DNA of 15,681 nucleotides from assembly GCA_003240855.1 (NCBI GenBank), contig QFNN01000070.1, positions 1 to 15,681 of the forward strand. The letters run 5' to 3'. The DNA is from Sphingomonas sanxanigenens (GTDB taxonomy: Bacteria > Pseudomonadota > Alphaproteobacteria > Sphingomonadales > Sphingomonadaceae). A program made the translations under genes and the position numbers. Positions 6,310 through 13,608 of the stretch are shown here, piece after piece. The notes under the pieces are model-generated. The model did no database searches and was not told the origin of the DNA. It was given only the letters and a program-made list of their open reading frames with translations. Within the stretch, counting starts at the first letter, position 1. Each line of letters begins with the position of its first letter.

Positions 6310-7677
6310 GTGAGCGGCGTGGCGACTGTGAAGCGGCTTCGGGCATTTGCCTGGCGCGCGTCCCTTGCGAGGGGCGTGTCGGCGGCTGTGCTCTGCATGC
6401 TTCCGGCAACCGTAGGCGCGCAGGACGCTTATGGCCCCGCCGCACCGGCGACCGCTTCGGCCGATACCGCCATTCTCGATCGGCCGCCGGGCGTGACGCC
6501 GGAACTCAACCGGGCGATCGAGCAGGCCTTTGGCGGCTATCCCGCCATCCGATCGGCCAAGGCGCAGATTCGCGCCGCGCGCGCCGATGTGAGGGGCGCG
6601 AAATGGCTCAGCTATCCCAGCGTCAGCGTCGAAGGCTTCGCCTATGCGGGCGGGCGCAAGACGATCACCGGCGATAATGGCGTCACCGCCAATGTCGTGG
6701 TCGAACAGCCCTTGTGGGCGAGCGGACGGATCGACGGCACGATCAAACGCGCCGAGGCCGACAAGCTGGCGGCCGATGCCGCGCTGCTGGAAACGGCGCT
6801 CGCGATCGCAGTGCGCCTTAGCGACGCTTATTATGCGCTGGCGCAGTCGGCCGTCGATGCAGCCATCCTCGACGAAGGCCTGGCCGAGCATCGCCGGCTG
6901 GTGGAGACGATCACGCGGCGCATCGAGCAGGAAATCAGCCCGCGCGCCGATCTCGACCTCGCCCAGTCGCGCGTCGCGCAGCTCGAACAGCGGCTGGCGG
7001 CGGCGGTCGCTTCGCGCGCCGCGGCGCTGCAGGCGCTGCGCGAGCTGGTCGGCGACCAGAATTACGATCCCGGCAACGTGCCGACCTATGACGCGCGCGT
7101 GCATCATCCCGATCCCGCGCAGGCGCTGGAACAGGCGGTGACGTGCAGCCCGACGCGCCAGCGGCTGACCGCGCAGGCGCTGGCCGCCAAGGCCAATGTC
7201 GAGGTTGTGACCAGCCAGGCGCTGCCTCAGCTCAGCGCCCAATATTCGCATAATGAAGTGACGGGCGACCGGGTGGGCGTGGTGCTGCGCGCGCAGACCA
7301 GCGGCGGCCTCTCCAACCTCACCGCGATCGACGCGGCCAAGCTGCGCCGCCAGTCCGCCGATCTCGACGTCGGCGTCGCCGAGCGCGACCTGCGCCAGTC
7401 GCTCGCCGCCGATCTGGCGCAGAACGAGGCCGACCGGCAGCGCATCGTGGAGGCCGCCAAGGCCGCAGTCGCGACGCGCGTCGTCACCGAATCCTACAAG
7501 CGCCAGTTCGCCGCCAACGGCCGGAGCTGGTTCGACGTGATGAACGCCGTGCGCGAGGCGACCGACGCCGAGCTGACGCAGGCGGATACCGAAATCGACG
7601 CCATGGCGACCAATGCGCGCATCCTGCTGCGCACCTGTCGCTGGCAACCCACCCCCGGAAGCGCGAACGAGCCATGA
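6310..7677 (+). CDS. TolC-family outer membrane protein of a type I secretion system
   Basis: A 455-residue outer membrane efflux protein that forms the outer membrane exit duct. A signal peptide is visible in residues 1-37 (basic start, hydrophobic AAVLCMLPATVGA, cleavage before QDA). Two OEP-type halves follow at about 70-250 and 275-440, with long helical stretches rich in Ala, Gln, Glu and Arg and the beta-barrel segments typical of TolC (for example VSVEGFAYAGGR and LPQLSAQYSHNEV). The start codon is GTG at 6310, but a GTG at 6319 has a better-spaced GGAG (6307-6310, 8 nt upstream), so the protein may begin three residues later. The stop overlaps the ABC exporter start (ATGA). With the ABC and HlyD genes directly downstream, a role in protein secretion rather than drug efflux is likely. 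Confidence 0.92.
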   Translation: MSGVATVKRLRAFAWRASLARGVSAAVLCMLPATVGAQDAYGPAAPATASADTAILDRPPGVTPELNRAIEQAFGGYPAIRSAKAQIRAARADVRGAKWLSYPSVSVEGFAYAGGRKTITGDNGVTANVVVEQPLWASGRIDGTIKRAEADKLAADAALLETALAIAVRLSDAYYALAQSAVDAAILDEGLAEHRRLVETITRRIEQEISPRADLDLAQSRVAQLEQRLAAAVASRAAALQALRELVGDQNYDPGNVPTYDARVHHPDPAQALEQAVTCSPTRQRLTAQALAAKANVEVVTSQALPQLSAQYSHNEVTGDRVGVVLRAQTSGGLSNLTAIDAAKLRRQSADLDVGVAERDLRQSLAADLAQNEADRQRIVEAAKAAVATRVVTESYKRQFAANGRSWFDVMNAVREATDAELTQADTEIDAMATNARILLRTCRWQPTPGSANEP

Positions 7678-9782
7678 GCACCGGCCTTCTTCACCTCATC
7701 CCCCTGCTGGCCCGCCAGCGCGGCGTGGAACTCGCCCCCAACTGGTATGGCGACGTGCTGACCGGCGACGAGGATTTCGACGGGCGCGACGGGCTGCGCC
7801 GGCTGGCCACTCATGCGCGCTGGTCGCCGCCGGTGCCGGCGGAGGGCAAGCCGCGCGCCGATCGCTTCCCGCTTTTCGCCTACACGCTCGATCTGGGCTG
7901 GGTGCTGGCCGAGCAATGGGAGAATGTCGACGATCTGCGCGTGGTGAGCGACGCCGGCTCCGCGACGGTGCGCTGGTCGGCGGACATGATCTTCTTCGAT
8001 CTCGAACTGCCGGATCCGGTGAAGCGGGCGAGCACGCCGCGCGCGATCGACATTTTCTGGCGCGCGCTGATGGCGCGCAAGAATATCCTGCTGAGCGCCG
8101 CGCTGGCGACGCTGGTCGCCAACATCATCACGCTCGCCACCTCGCTCTATTCGATGCAGGTCTATGATCGCGTCATCCCCCGGGCGGGTTACTCGACCCT
8201 GTGGGTGCTGACGGTCGGCGTGCTCATCGCCCTCGCGCTCGATTTCCTGCTGAGGACGGTGCGCGCGCTGATGGTCGAGCGCGAGGCGGCGACGATCGAC
8301 GCCGAGATTTCCGAATTCTTCTTCGCGCGGTCGCAGGCCGTGCGGCTCGACGCCCGCCCGCCCGAAGTGGGCACGATGGCGGCGCAGCTCCGCGGGCTGG
8401 AACAGGTGCGCGCGATGATGTCGTCGGGCTCGCTCTTCCTCATCGCCGATCTGCCCTTCGCCTTGTTCTTCCTGGCGGTGATCGCGGCGATCGGAGGGGC
8501 GGTCGTCATCGTGCCGCTGCTTACTTTCCCCGTCGCGCTGGGGCTGGGCTGGCTGTTCGCGCGGCTGATCCGCAACGATACCGACAAGGCGCAGGTCAGC
8601 GCCAACCGCAAGAACGGCCTGCTCGTCGAATCGCTCGACGCGGCGGAAACGGTGAAGGCCAATCGCGGCCACTGGCACATGCTCGGCCGCTGGAACCGGC
8701 TGATGGACGACATCCATCATTATGAGGATCCGGTAAAGCGCTGGTCCTCGATGGCGGGATCGATCTTCTCCACGCTCCAGCAGCTTTCCTATGTCGCGCT
8801 CGTCGCCTTCGGCGCGATCGAGGTGACGCGCGGGAACATGACGATGGGCGGCCTGATCGCCTGCACGATCATCGCGGGGCGGGTGAACGGGCCGCTTGTG
8901 GCGACGCTGCCCAATTTCATCGTCCAGTGGGGCTATGCGCGCTCGTCGCTGCGCGCGCTCGATCGCATCCTCGCCATGCCGATGGACGACGCGGCCGGCG
9001 TCGTCAGCCTGCGTCCCGAACGTCTCTCGGGGCCGCTGCGCCTCGAAGGCGTCAAGTTCGCCTATCCGGGCTCGCGCGAAGCGATCGACATTCCGCTGTT
9101 CGAGGTCGCCGAAGGCGAGCGGGTCGCGATCATCGGCGGGGTGGGATCGGGCAAATCGACGCTGCTCCGCCTGATGTCGGGCATCTATGCGCCGCAACAG
9201 GGGCAGGCGATGGCGGGCGGGCTCGACCTCAGTCAGATCGCCAGCGACGTCGTGCGCCGCCATATCGGCTATCTGCCGCAGGACATCAGGCTGGTGAACG
9301 GCACGTTGCGCGACAATCTGCTGCTCGGCCTCGCCAATCCCGGCGACGACAAGCTGATGGAGGTTGCGGCGAAGAGCGGCCTTGCGCCGATCATCTCGGC
9401 GCATCCGCGCGGGCTCGACCTGCCGATCGCCGAGGGCGGGCGCGGGCTTTCGGGCGGTCAGCGCGCGTTGACCGGGCTGACGCGCATGTTGCTCGCCGCC
9501 CCTTCGACGATGCTGCTCGACGAACCGACCGCCAATCTCGATCAGGCGACCGAGAATATGGTGCTGGCCGCGATCCAGGAGAAGTTGGGCGGCGGGGGCC
9601 GGCTGGTCCTCGTCACCCACAAGCTGCAGTTGCTGGCGCTCGTCCAGCGCGTCGTGGTGATGGCGGGCGGGCGGATCATCCTCGACGGGCCGACATCCGA
9701 AGTGGTGGCGCGGCTGGCGCCCAAACGTCCCGCGCAGGTTTCGACCGAGCCGCCGGCGTCGCCCCGGGTGGAGTCGGCCTGA
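7674..9782 (+). CDS. Type I secretion system permease/ATPase (LapB/LssB-like ABC exporter)
   Basis: A 702-residue half-transporter fusing membrane and ATPase domains; it powers one-step export of a protein from the cytoplasm through the adaptor and TolC duct. The first 120-125 residues resemble the C39-like domain of RTX/adhesin exporters and lack a peptidase Cys-His pair, so the substrate is probably not cleaved at an N-terminal leader. The transmembrane domain spans about 130-410. The nucleotide-binding domain shows Walker A GGVGSGKST (488-496), the Q-loop in YLPQDIRLVNG, the LSGGQ signature (592-596), Walker B TMLLDEP (612-618, catalytic E617) and the H-loop His (H649 in LVTHK), so it looks fully active. 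The residues after LSGGQ read RALTGLTRML, whereas related exporters usually have RQAVALARAL. The start overlaps the TolC stop. Confidence 0.95.
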   Translation: MSTGLLHLIPLLARQRGVELAPNWYGDVLTGDEDFDGRDGLRRLATHARWSPPVPAEGKPRADRFPLFAYTLDLGWVLAEQWENVDDLRVVSDAGSATVRWSADMIFFDLELPDPVKRASTPRAIDIFWRALMARKNILLSAALATLVANIITLATSLYSMQVYDRVIPRAGYSTLWVLTVGVLIALALDFLLRTVRALMVEREAATIDAEISEFFFARSQAVRLDARPPEVGTMAAQLRGLEQVRAMMSSGSLFLIADLPFALFFLAVIAAIGGAVVIVPLLTFPVALGLGWLFARLIRNDTDKAQVSANRKNGLLVESLDAAETVKANRGHWHMLGRWNRLMDDIHHYEDPVKRWSSMAGSIFSTLQQLSYVALVAFGAIEVTRGNMTMGGLIACTIIAGRVNGPLVATLPNFIVQWGYARSSLRALDRILAMPMDDAAGVVSLRPERLSGPLRLEGVKFAYPGSREAIDIPLFEVAEGERVAIIGGVGSGKSTLLRLMSGIYAPQQGQAMAGGLDLSQIASDVVRRHIGYLPQDIRLVNGTLRDNLLLGLANPGDDKLMEVAAKSGLAPIISAHPRGLDLPIAEGGRGLSGGQRALTGLTRMLLAAPSTMLLDEPTANLDQATENMVLAAIQEKLGGGGRLVLVTHKLQLLALVQRVVVMAGGRIILDGPTSEVVARLAPKRPAQVSTEPPASPRVESA

Positions 9783-9785
9783 GCC

Positions 9786-10955
9786 ATGGACACGCATCGC
9801 CGCAAGGCCGGGCTGAGCGCCGCCAACTGGATCATCCTGCTCAGCGCCGTCGCCGTTTTCGCTTTCATCATCTGGTCGCTCTGGGCGGAGCTGGACCAGA
9901 TTACTCGTGCGCGCGGCGTTGCGGTCCCCAGCGGACGCATCCAGCTCGTGCAGAGCGCCGACGGGGGCGTCATCAAGGAAATCAGGGTGCGCGAGGGGCA
10001 GAAGGTCAGAAAGGGGCAGGTGCTCGTCACGCTCGACAAGATCAAGCTGGGCGCAGGCGCCGACGAGGCGCGCGCGCGCGTCGCCGGGCTGAAGAGCGCG
10101 ATGGTCCGCATCCAGGCCGAACTTTTCAACAAGCCGCTGGCTTTCCCGGCGGATGTGCAGGCCTTCCCCGATTTCGTGGCCAACCAGCGCCAGCTCTATG
10201 CGCAACGCCGCGCCTCCTATTCGGCCGACATCAATGCGCTCGAAGCGCAGGCGCGGCTGGCGCGACAGGAACTGGCGATGAACCAGCCGCTGGTCGCGAG
10301 CGGAGACGTGGCGCGATCCGAGATCATCCGGATGCAGCGCAGCGTGGCCGACATCAACGGCCAGATCGCCATGCGCCGCGCGCGCTATCTTGCCGATCTG
10401 CAGGCCGAATATGCGCAGACCGAGGAGCAGCTCGTTTCCGCGCAGCAGATGCTCACCCAGCGCGCCGATGCGCTCGGCAGCGCCGATCTGGTCGCGCCGA
10501 CCGATGGCGTGGTCAAGAACATCCGCGTGACCACCGTCGGCGGCGTGCTCCAGCCCGGCGAGGAGATGCTGAGCATCGTGCCCACCGGCGATGCGTTGAT
10601 CGTCGAGGCCAAGGTTTCGCCGGCGGACATCGCCTTCGTGCGCGTGGGGCAGACTGCTTCGGTCAAGTTCGACGCCTATGACAGCTCGATCTACGGGGCG
10701 GCGGAAGGACGCGTGACCTTCGTTTCTCCCGATACGCTGACCGAGGAGCGGCCGGGCGCGCCGGCGGAGACCTTCTACCGCGTCCGCCTCGCCGTCGACA
10801 CGCGCCATATGCGCCCGCACGAGCCGGGCGAGACGATCGCCATCCAGCCGGGCATGACCGCGACGGTGGAGATCAAGACGGGGCGCAGCACCGTTTTCCG
10901 CTATCTCACCAAGCCCATCACCAAGACGACTTCGGAATCGCTGGGGGAGCGATAA
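9786..10955 (+). CDS. HlyD-family periplasmic adaptor of the type I secretion system
   Basis: A 389-residue membrane fusion protein linking the ABC exporter to the TolC duct across the periplasm. It has a short cytoplasmic N-terminus, one transmembrane helix at about 15-33 (WIILLSAVAVFAFIIWSLW), a first half-lipoyl motif at about 55-90 (SADGGVIKEIRVREGQKVRKG), a long alpha-helical hairpin at about 90-235, a second half-lipoyl at about 235-265 (APTDGVVKNIRVTTVGG), and a beta-barrel C-terminal part ending with the family segment PGMTATVEIKTG near the C-terminus. The gene begins 3 nt after the exporter stop and closes the three-gene operon. The size and layout match HlyD/LapC adaptors. The next gene (msrA) is separated by 133 bp and looks unrelated. 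Confidence 0.95.
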   Translation: MDTHRRKAGLSAANWIILLSAVAVFAFIIWSLWAELDQITRARGVAVPSGRIQLVQSADGGVIKEIRVREGQKVRKGQVLVTLDKIKLGAGADEARARVAGLKSAMVRIQAELFNKPLAFPADVQAFPDFVANQRQLYAQRRASYSADINALEAQARLARQELAMNQPLVASGDVARSEIIRMQRSVADINGQIAMRRARYLADLQAEYAQTEEQLVSAQQMLTQRADALGSADLVAPTDGVVKNIRVTTVGGVLQPGEEMLSIVPTGDALIVEAKVSPADIAFVRVGQTASVKFDAYDSSIYGAAEGRVTFVSPDTLTEERPGAPAETFYRVRLAVDTRHMRPHEPGETIAIQPGMTATVEIKTGRSTVFRYLTKPITKTTSESLGER

Positions 10956-10973
10956 GGGCTGTTCCGGCTTTGT

Positions 10974-10997
10974 GGGCGTTCCGCGGCGCCGGCGCCC
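10974..10997 (+). terminator. Possible terminator hairpin after the secretion operon
   Basis: GGGCG (10974-10978) can pair with CGCCC (10993-10997), directly followed by TTT, 19 nt after the adaptor stop. The loop contains most of a 12-bp perfect palindrome of GGCGCC units (10985-10996), which could fold alternatively. The stem is short and the U-tract minimal. Confidence 0.35.
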
Positions 10998-11005
10998 TTT
11001 CCAGG

Positions 11006-11035
11006 TCCGCCGAACAACGGCTTCGTTGACGCGGA
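11006..11035 (+). other. Two-part hairpin in the msrA upstream region
   Basis: Outer arms TCCGC (11006-11010) and GCGGA (11031-11035) enclose inner arms CAACG (11015-11019) and CGTTG (11024-11028) with a GCTT loop; the internal loop is CGAA against AC. It ends about 53 nt before the msrA start and has no U-tract. It may be a leader structure or a terminator remnant. Confidence 0.35.
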
Positions 11036-11088
11036 GCCCGGCGCACCCCATCTCCCGCGTTCATCCCAAGGCGGAAAGCAAAATCGCT

Positions 11089-11622
11089 ATGACCACCCAA
11101 ACCGCAATATTGGCCGGCGGCTGCTTCTGGTGCACAGAGGCCGTGTTCGACGACGTTATCGGCGTCTCCTCGGTCGAGAGCGGCTATATCGGCGGGCATC
11201 TGGAGCGGCCGACCTACAAGCAGGTGTGCGGCGGCGACACCGGCCATGCCGAGGCTGTCAGGCTGACCTTCGATCCCGACCAGATCAGCTATGCCGACCT
11301 GCTCGACATCTTCTTCCACACGCACGACCCGACCCAGCTCAACCGGCAGGGCAACGACATCGGCACGCAGTATCGCACGGCGATCTTTCCGCTCGACGCC
11401 GGGCAGGAAGCCGAGGCGCGCGCGGCGATCACGCGGGCTGAGGCCGATTGGGACAAGCCGATCGTCACCACGATCGAGCATCCCGGCGACTGGTGGCCGG
11501 CCGAGGACTATCATCAGGACTATTTCGAGCGCGAAGGCGCGTCGAACCCCTATTGCGTCGCGGTGGTCGCGCCCAAGCTCCAGAAGTTCCGCAAAAGTTA
11601 CGCCGCCCGGCTGAAACGTTAA
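11089..11622 (+). CDS. msrA: Peptide-methionine (S)-S-oxide reductase MsrA
   Basis: A 177-residue enzyme reducing methionine-S-sulfoxide in proteins and free form, for repair after oxidative damage. The catalytic motif GCFWCTE lies at residues 11-17 with the active Cys at C12. Other family signatures are GYIGGHLERPTYKQVCGGDTGHAEAV, DPTQLNRQGNDIGTQYRTAIF, and YFEREGASNPYC; C156 and C47 are possible recycling cysteines. There is no MsrB domain and no signal peptide, so it is a cytoplasmic single-domain MsrA. The ATG at 11089 is preferred over an in-frame GTG at 10972, because the intervening segment is Arg/Pro-rich and not conserved in the family; GGAAAG at 11073-11078 can serve as the ribosome binding site. 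It is likely a separate transcription unit. Confidence 0.95.
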   Translation: MTTQTAILAGGCFWCTEAVFDDVIGVSSVESGYIGGHLERPTYKQVCGGDTGHAEAVRLTFDPDQISYADLLDIFFHTHDPTQLNRQGNDIGTQYRTAIFPLDAGQEAEARAAITRAEADWDKPIVTTIEHPGDWWPAEDYHQDYFEREGASNPYCVAVVAPKLQKFRKSYAARLKR

Positions 11623-11633
11623 GTCGATCTTGA
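11619..11633 (+). promoter_or_regulatory. Second TTAA-N7-TTGA motif, between msrA and galU
   Basis: TTAA at 11619-11622 (including the msrA TAA stop) is followed after 7 nt by TTGA (11630-11633), the same one-mismatch CtrA-like pattern as at 6137-6151. It lies 65 bp before the galU start. Chance is possible because part of the motif is fixed by the stop codon. Confidence 0.22.
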
Positions 11634-11645
11634 GGCTACTTGGCT

Positions 11646-11679
11646 AGGTCGGCGGCGTCACTTAAAGCCACGCCGACCT
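11646..11679. promoter_or_regulatory. Perfect 9-bp inverted repeat upstream of galU
   Basis: AGGTCGGCG (11646-11654) and CGCCGACCT (11671-11679) flank a 16-nt less GC-rich centre containing CTTAAAG. It could be a terminator-like hairpin for msrA, but there is no U-tract after it, or an operator. A weak promoter (TTGGCT near 11640, TAAAGC at 11663-11668, 17-nt spacer) would overlap it. Confidence 0.4.
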
Positions 11680-11697
11680 GCCATGGAGTCCGCTTCG

Positions 11698-12567
11698 ATG
11701 AAACCAGTTCGCAAGGCCGTCTTTCCCGTTGGCGGCCTCGGCACGCGCTTCCTGCCCGCCACCAAGGCGATGCCCAAGGAAATGCTGCCGATCGTCGATC
11801 GCCCGCTGATCCAATATGCGGTGGACGAGGCGCGCGAGGCGGGAATCGAACAGATGATCTTCGTCACCGGTCGCGGCAAATCGGCGATCGAGGATCATTT
11901 CGACATCGCCTATGAGCTGGAAAACACGATGACGACGCGCGGCAAGTCGCTTGATCTGCTGCGCGACACGCGGATGAAGCCGGGCGCGGTCGCCTATGTC
12001 CGCCAGCAGGAGCCGATGGGCCTTGGCCACGCCGTGTGGTGCGCGCGCGACATCGTCGGCGACGAACCCTTCGCCGTCCTGCTCGCCGACGATCTGATGG
12101 TCGGCAAGCCCGGCTGCCTTCGCCAGATGGTCGACGCTTATCACCGCATCGGCGGCGGCAACGTGATCTGCGCGCAGCAAGTGCCCGACGATCGCACTCA
12201 CATGTACGGCGTCGTCACGCCCGGCGCCCGCGACGGCGCCGTCACCGAGGTGAAGGGGCTGGTTGAAAAGCCAAAGCAGGGCACGTCGCCGTCCAACCTC
12301 GCGGTCATCGGCCGCTACATCCTCCAGCCCGAGGTGATGACAATCCTCGCCGGGCAGGAGAAAGGGGCGGGCGGCGAGATCCAGCTCACCGACGCCATGG
12401 CGACGATGATCGGCAGGCAGCCTTTTCACGCCGTCACCTTCGACGGCACGCGCTATGATTGCGGCGACAAGGCCGGCTACATCCAGGCCAATCTGGTGCT
12501 GGCGCTCCAGCGCGAGGATATCGGGCAGGAGGTCCGCGCTTTCGCGGTCGATCTGCTGAAGGACTGA
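11698..12567 (+). CDS. galU: UTP--glucose-1-phosphate uridylyltransferase
   Basis: A 289-residue nucleotidyltransferase making UDP-glucose from UTP and glucose-1-phosphate, the entry point for UDP-sugars used in exopolysaccharide and glycolipid synthesis. The nucleotide-binding motif GGLGTRFLPATK is at 12-23, followed by KEMLPIVDRPLIQYAVDEA; further signatures are FVTGRGKSAIEDHFD, FAVLLADDL, GLVEKPKQG and the C-terminal RYDCGDKAGYIQANL. The usual residue before the GLGTR is Ala (AGLGTR), here Gly, a mild change. The start at 11698 is chosen over 11683 because GGAG at 11685-11688 lies 9 nt upstream and MKPVRKAVFPV is the family N-terminus. It converges with the minus-strand Sua5 gene. Confidence 0.96.
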   Translation: MKPVRKAVFPVGGLGTRFLPATKAMPKEMLPIVDRPLIQYAVDEAREAGIEQMIFVTGRGKSAIEDHFDIAYELENTMTTRGKSLDLLRDTRMKPGAVAYVRQQEPMGLGHAVWCARDIVGDEPFAVLLADDLMVGKPGCLRQMVDAYHRIGGGNVICAQQVPDDRTHMYGVVTPGARDGAVTEVKGLVEKPKQGTSPSNLAVIGRYILQPEVMTILAGQEKGAGGEIQLTDAMATMIGRQPFHAVTFDGTRYDCGDKAGYIQANLVLALQREDIGQEVRAFAVDLLKD

Positions 12568-12572
12568 ACCGG

Positions 12573-12607
12573 CGCGCCGTCGTTGCGCCCCTCGCCATGA
12601 CGGCGCG
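12573..12607 (+). terminator. Likely galU terminator hairpin
   Basis: A perfect 9-bp inverted repeat, CGCGCCGTC (12573-12581) with GACGGCGCG (12599-12607), extendable by G-U pairs at both ends, starts 5 nt after the galU stop and is followed by TATTT. The tail is weak but the position is right. A second small hairpin at 12632-12649 (GCGCGCT/AGCGTGC with one G-U) could serve the opposing gene. Confidence 0.5.
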
Positions 12608-12669
12608 TATTTCGCGTCCGTCTTGCAATCGGCGCGCTACGGAGCGTGCATGGGTCGGCGGTCCGCTCT

Positions 12670-13608
12670 TCAGGCCGCCGCGCGGCGAAGCCGGTCGTTG
12701 ATCGCGGCGCCCATCCCGGCATTCGGAATGGGCCGGACTGCAATGCTCGCGCGGTCGGACAGGTCGGCGGCGTGGAGCGCGTCGAACAATCGGGCGGCGG
12801 CCTCGACCGGATCGCCCGTCAGGCTCAGCGCATAGTCGCTTTCCCCGGGGCCGAAGCCGATCAGATAGGCATCGCCGGGGTCGCCCTCGACGCCCAGCCG
12901 CAAGGGCTTGGCCGGGGCGTAATGGCTGGTCATCTGCCCGGGCGCCTCGATCGGCCCGGGGGTCGCGCCTTCGATCGGCAGCCCCGCCGCCTCGGCCAGC
13001 GCTTCGGGCGGGATCGGGCCGGGGCGGAGCAGGCGCAGCCGATCTGGCGCGACGGCGACGATCGTCGATTCGATGCCGACGCCCGTCGCGCCGTCGTCGA
13101 CGATCAGCGGGATGCGGCCGCCAAGGCTGCGCGCGACATGGTCGGCGCGGGTCGGGCTGATCGTTCCGCTGGCATTGGCCGACGGCGCCGCCAGCGGCCG
13201 ACCGACGGCGGCGAGCAACGCGCGCATCGCGCGGTGGGCGGGCGCGCGCAGCGCGATCGTCGCGAGGCCCGCAGTGGCGATGCGGGCGATCGGGCCGCCT
13301 GCGCGCGCGGGCAGCACCATGGTCAGGGGCCCCGGCCAGAAGGCCGCCGCCAGTCGTTCGGCGGCGGCGTCGACTGCGGCCAGCCGCGCCGCCGCCTCGA
13401 CATCGGGCACATGCACGATCAGCGGATTGAAGGACGGGCGCCCCTTGGCGGCGTAGATGCCCGCCACCGCATCCGCGTCGGTCGCGTCGGCGGCGAGGCC
13501 GTAAACCGTTTCGGTCGGGATCGCGACGGGGCGGCCCGCCCGGATCAGCGCCGCCGCCTCGACGATCGCCGCATCGCCGAAGGGCATGATGCGCGCGTCA
13601 GACGCCAT
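12670..13608 (-). CDS. sua5: L-threonylcarbamoyladenylate synthase, Sua5 type
   Basis: Makes threonylcarbamoyl-AMP from threonine, bicarbonate and ATP, the first step of the t6A37 modification of tRNAs reading ANN codons. The 312-residue product has the YrdC/TsaC core (about 10-200) with PTETVYGLAADAT (31-43), KGRPSFNPLIVHV (55-67), FWPGPLTMVLP (90-100) and PSANASG (142-148). It then has the Sua5-type linker APGQMTSHYAP (222-232) and a C-terminal Sua5 domain, so it is the long form rather than the short E. coli TsaC. The start at 13608 (MASDARIMPFGD) overlaps the end of the epimerase gene by 11 nt, suggesting coupling; an ATG at 13587 (MPFGD) is an alternative. Neither has a strong ribosome binding site. 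Confidence 0.93.
   Translation of the reverse strand: MASDARIMPFGDAAIVEAAALIRAGRPVAIPTETVYGLAADATDADAVAGIYAAKGRPSFNPLIVHVPDVEAAARLAAVDAAAERLAAAFWPGPLTMVLPARAGGPIARIATAGLATIALRAPAHRAMRALLAAVGRPLAAPSANASGTISPTRADHVARSLGGRIPLIVDDGATGVGIESTIVAVAPDRLRLLRPGPIPPEALAEAAGLPIEGATPGPIEAPGQMTSHYAPAKPLRLGVEGDPGDAYLIGFGPGESDYALSLTGDPVEAAARLFDALHAADLSDRASIAVRPIPNAGMGAAINDRLRRAAA

Noticed and set aside
10985..10996. 12-bp palindrome of GGCGCC units
   Set aside because: Perfect symmetry, but such GC palindromes arise readily by chance in this base composition; kept only as part of the hairpin described there.
7494..11051. A 1185-codon open frame on the minus strand, antisense to the secretion operon
   Set aside because: Its product is rich in Arg, His, Asp and Ala with no recognisable domain, and it runs opposite three genes with clear families. 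Long antisense frames are common in GC-rich DNA because stops are rare in that phase.
10972..11088. N-terminal extension of MsrA from a GTG start
   Set aside because: The extension is basic and Pro-rich, holds an apparent hairpin, and is absent from the family; the ATG at 11089 gives the usual MsrA start.
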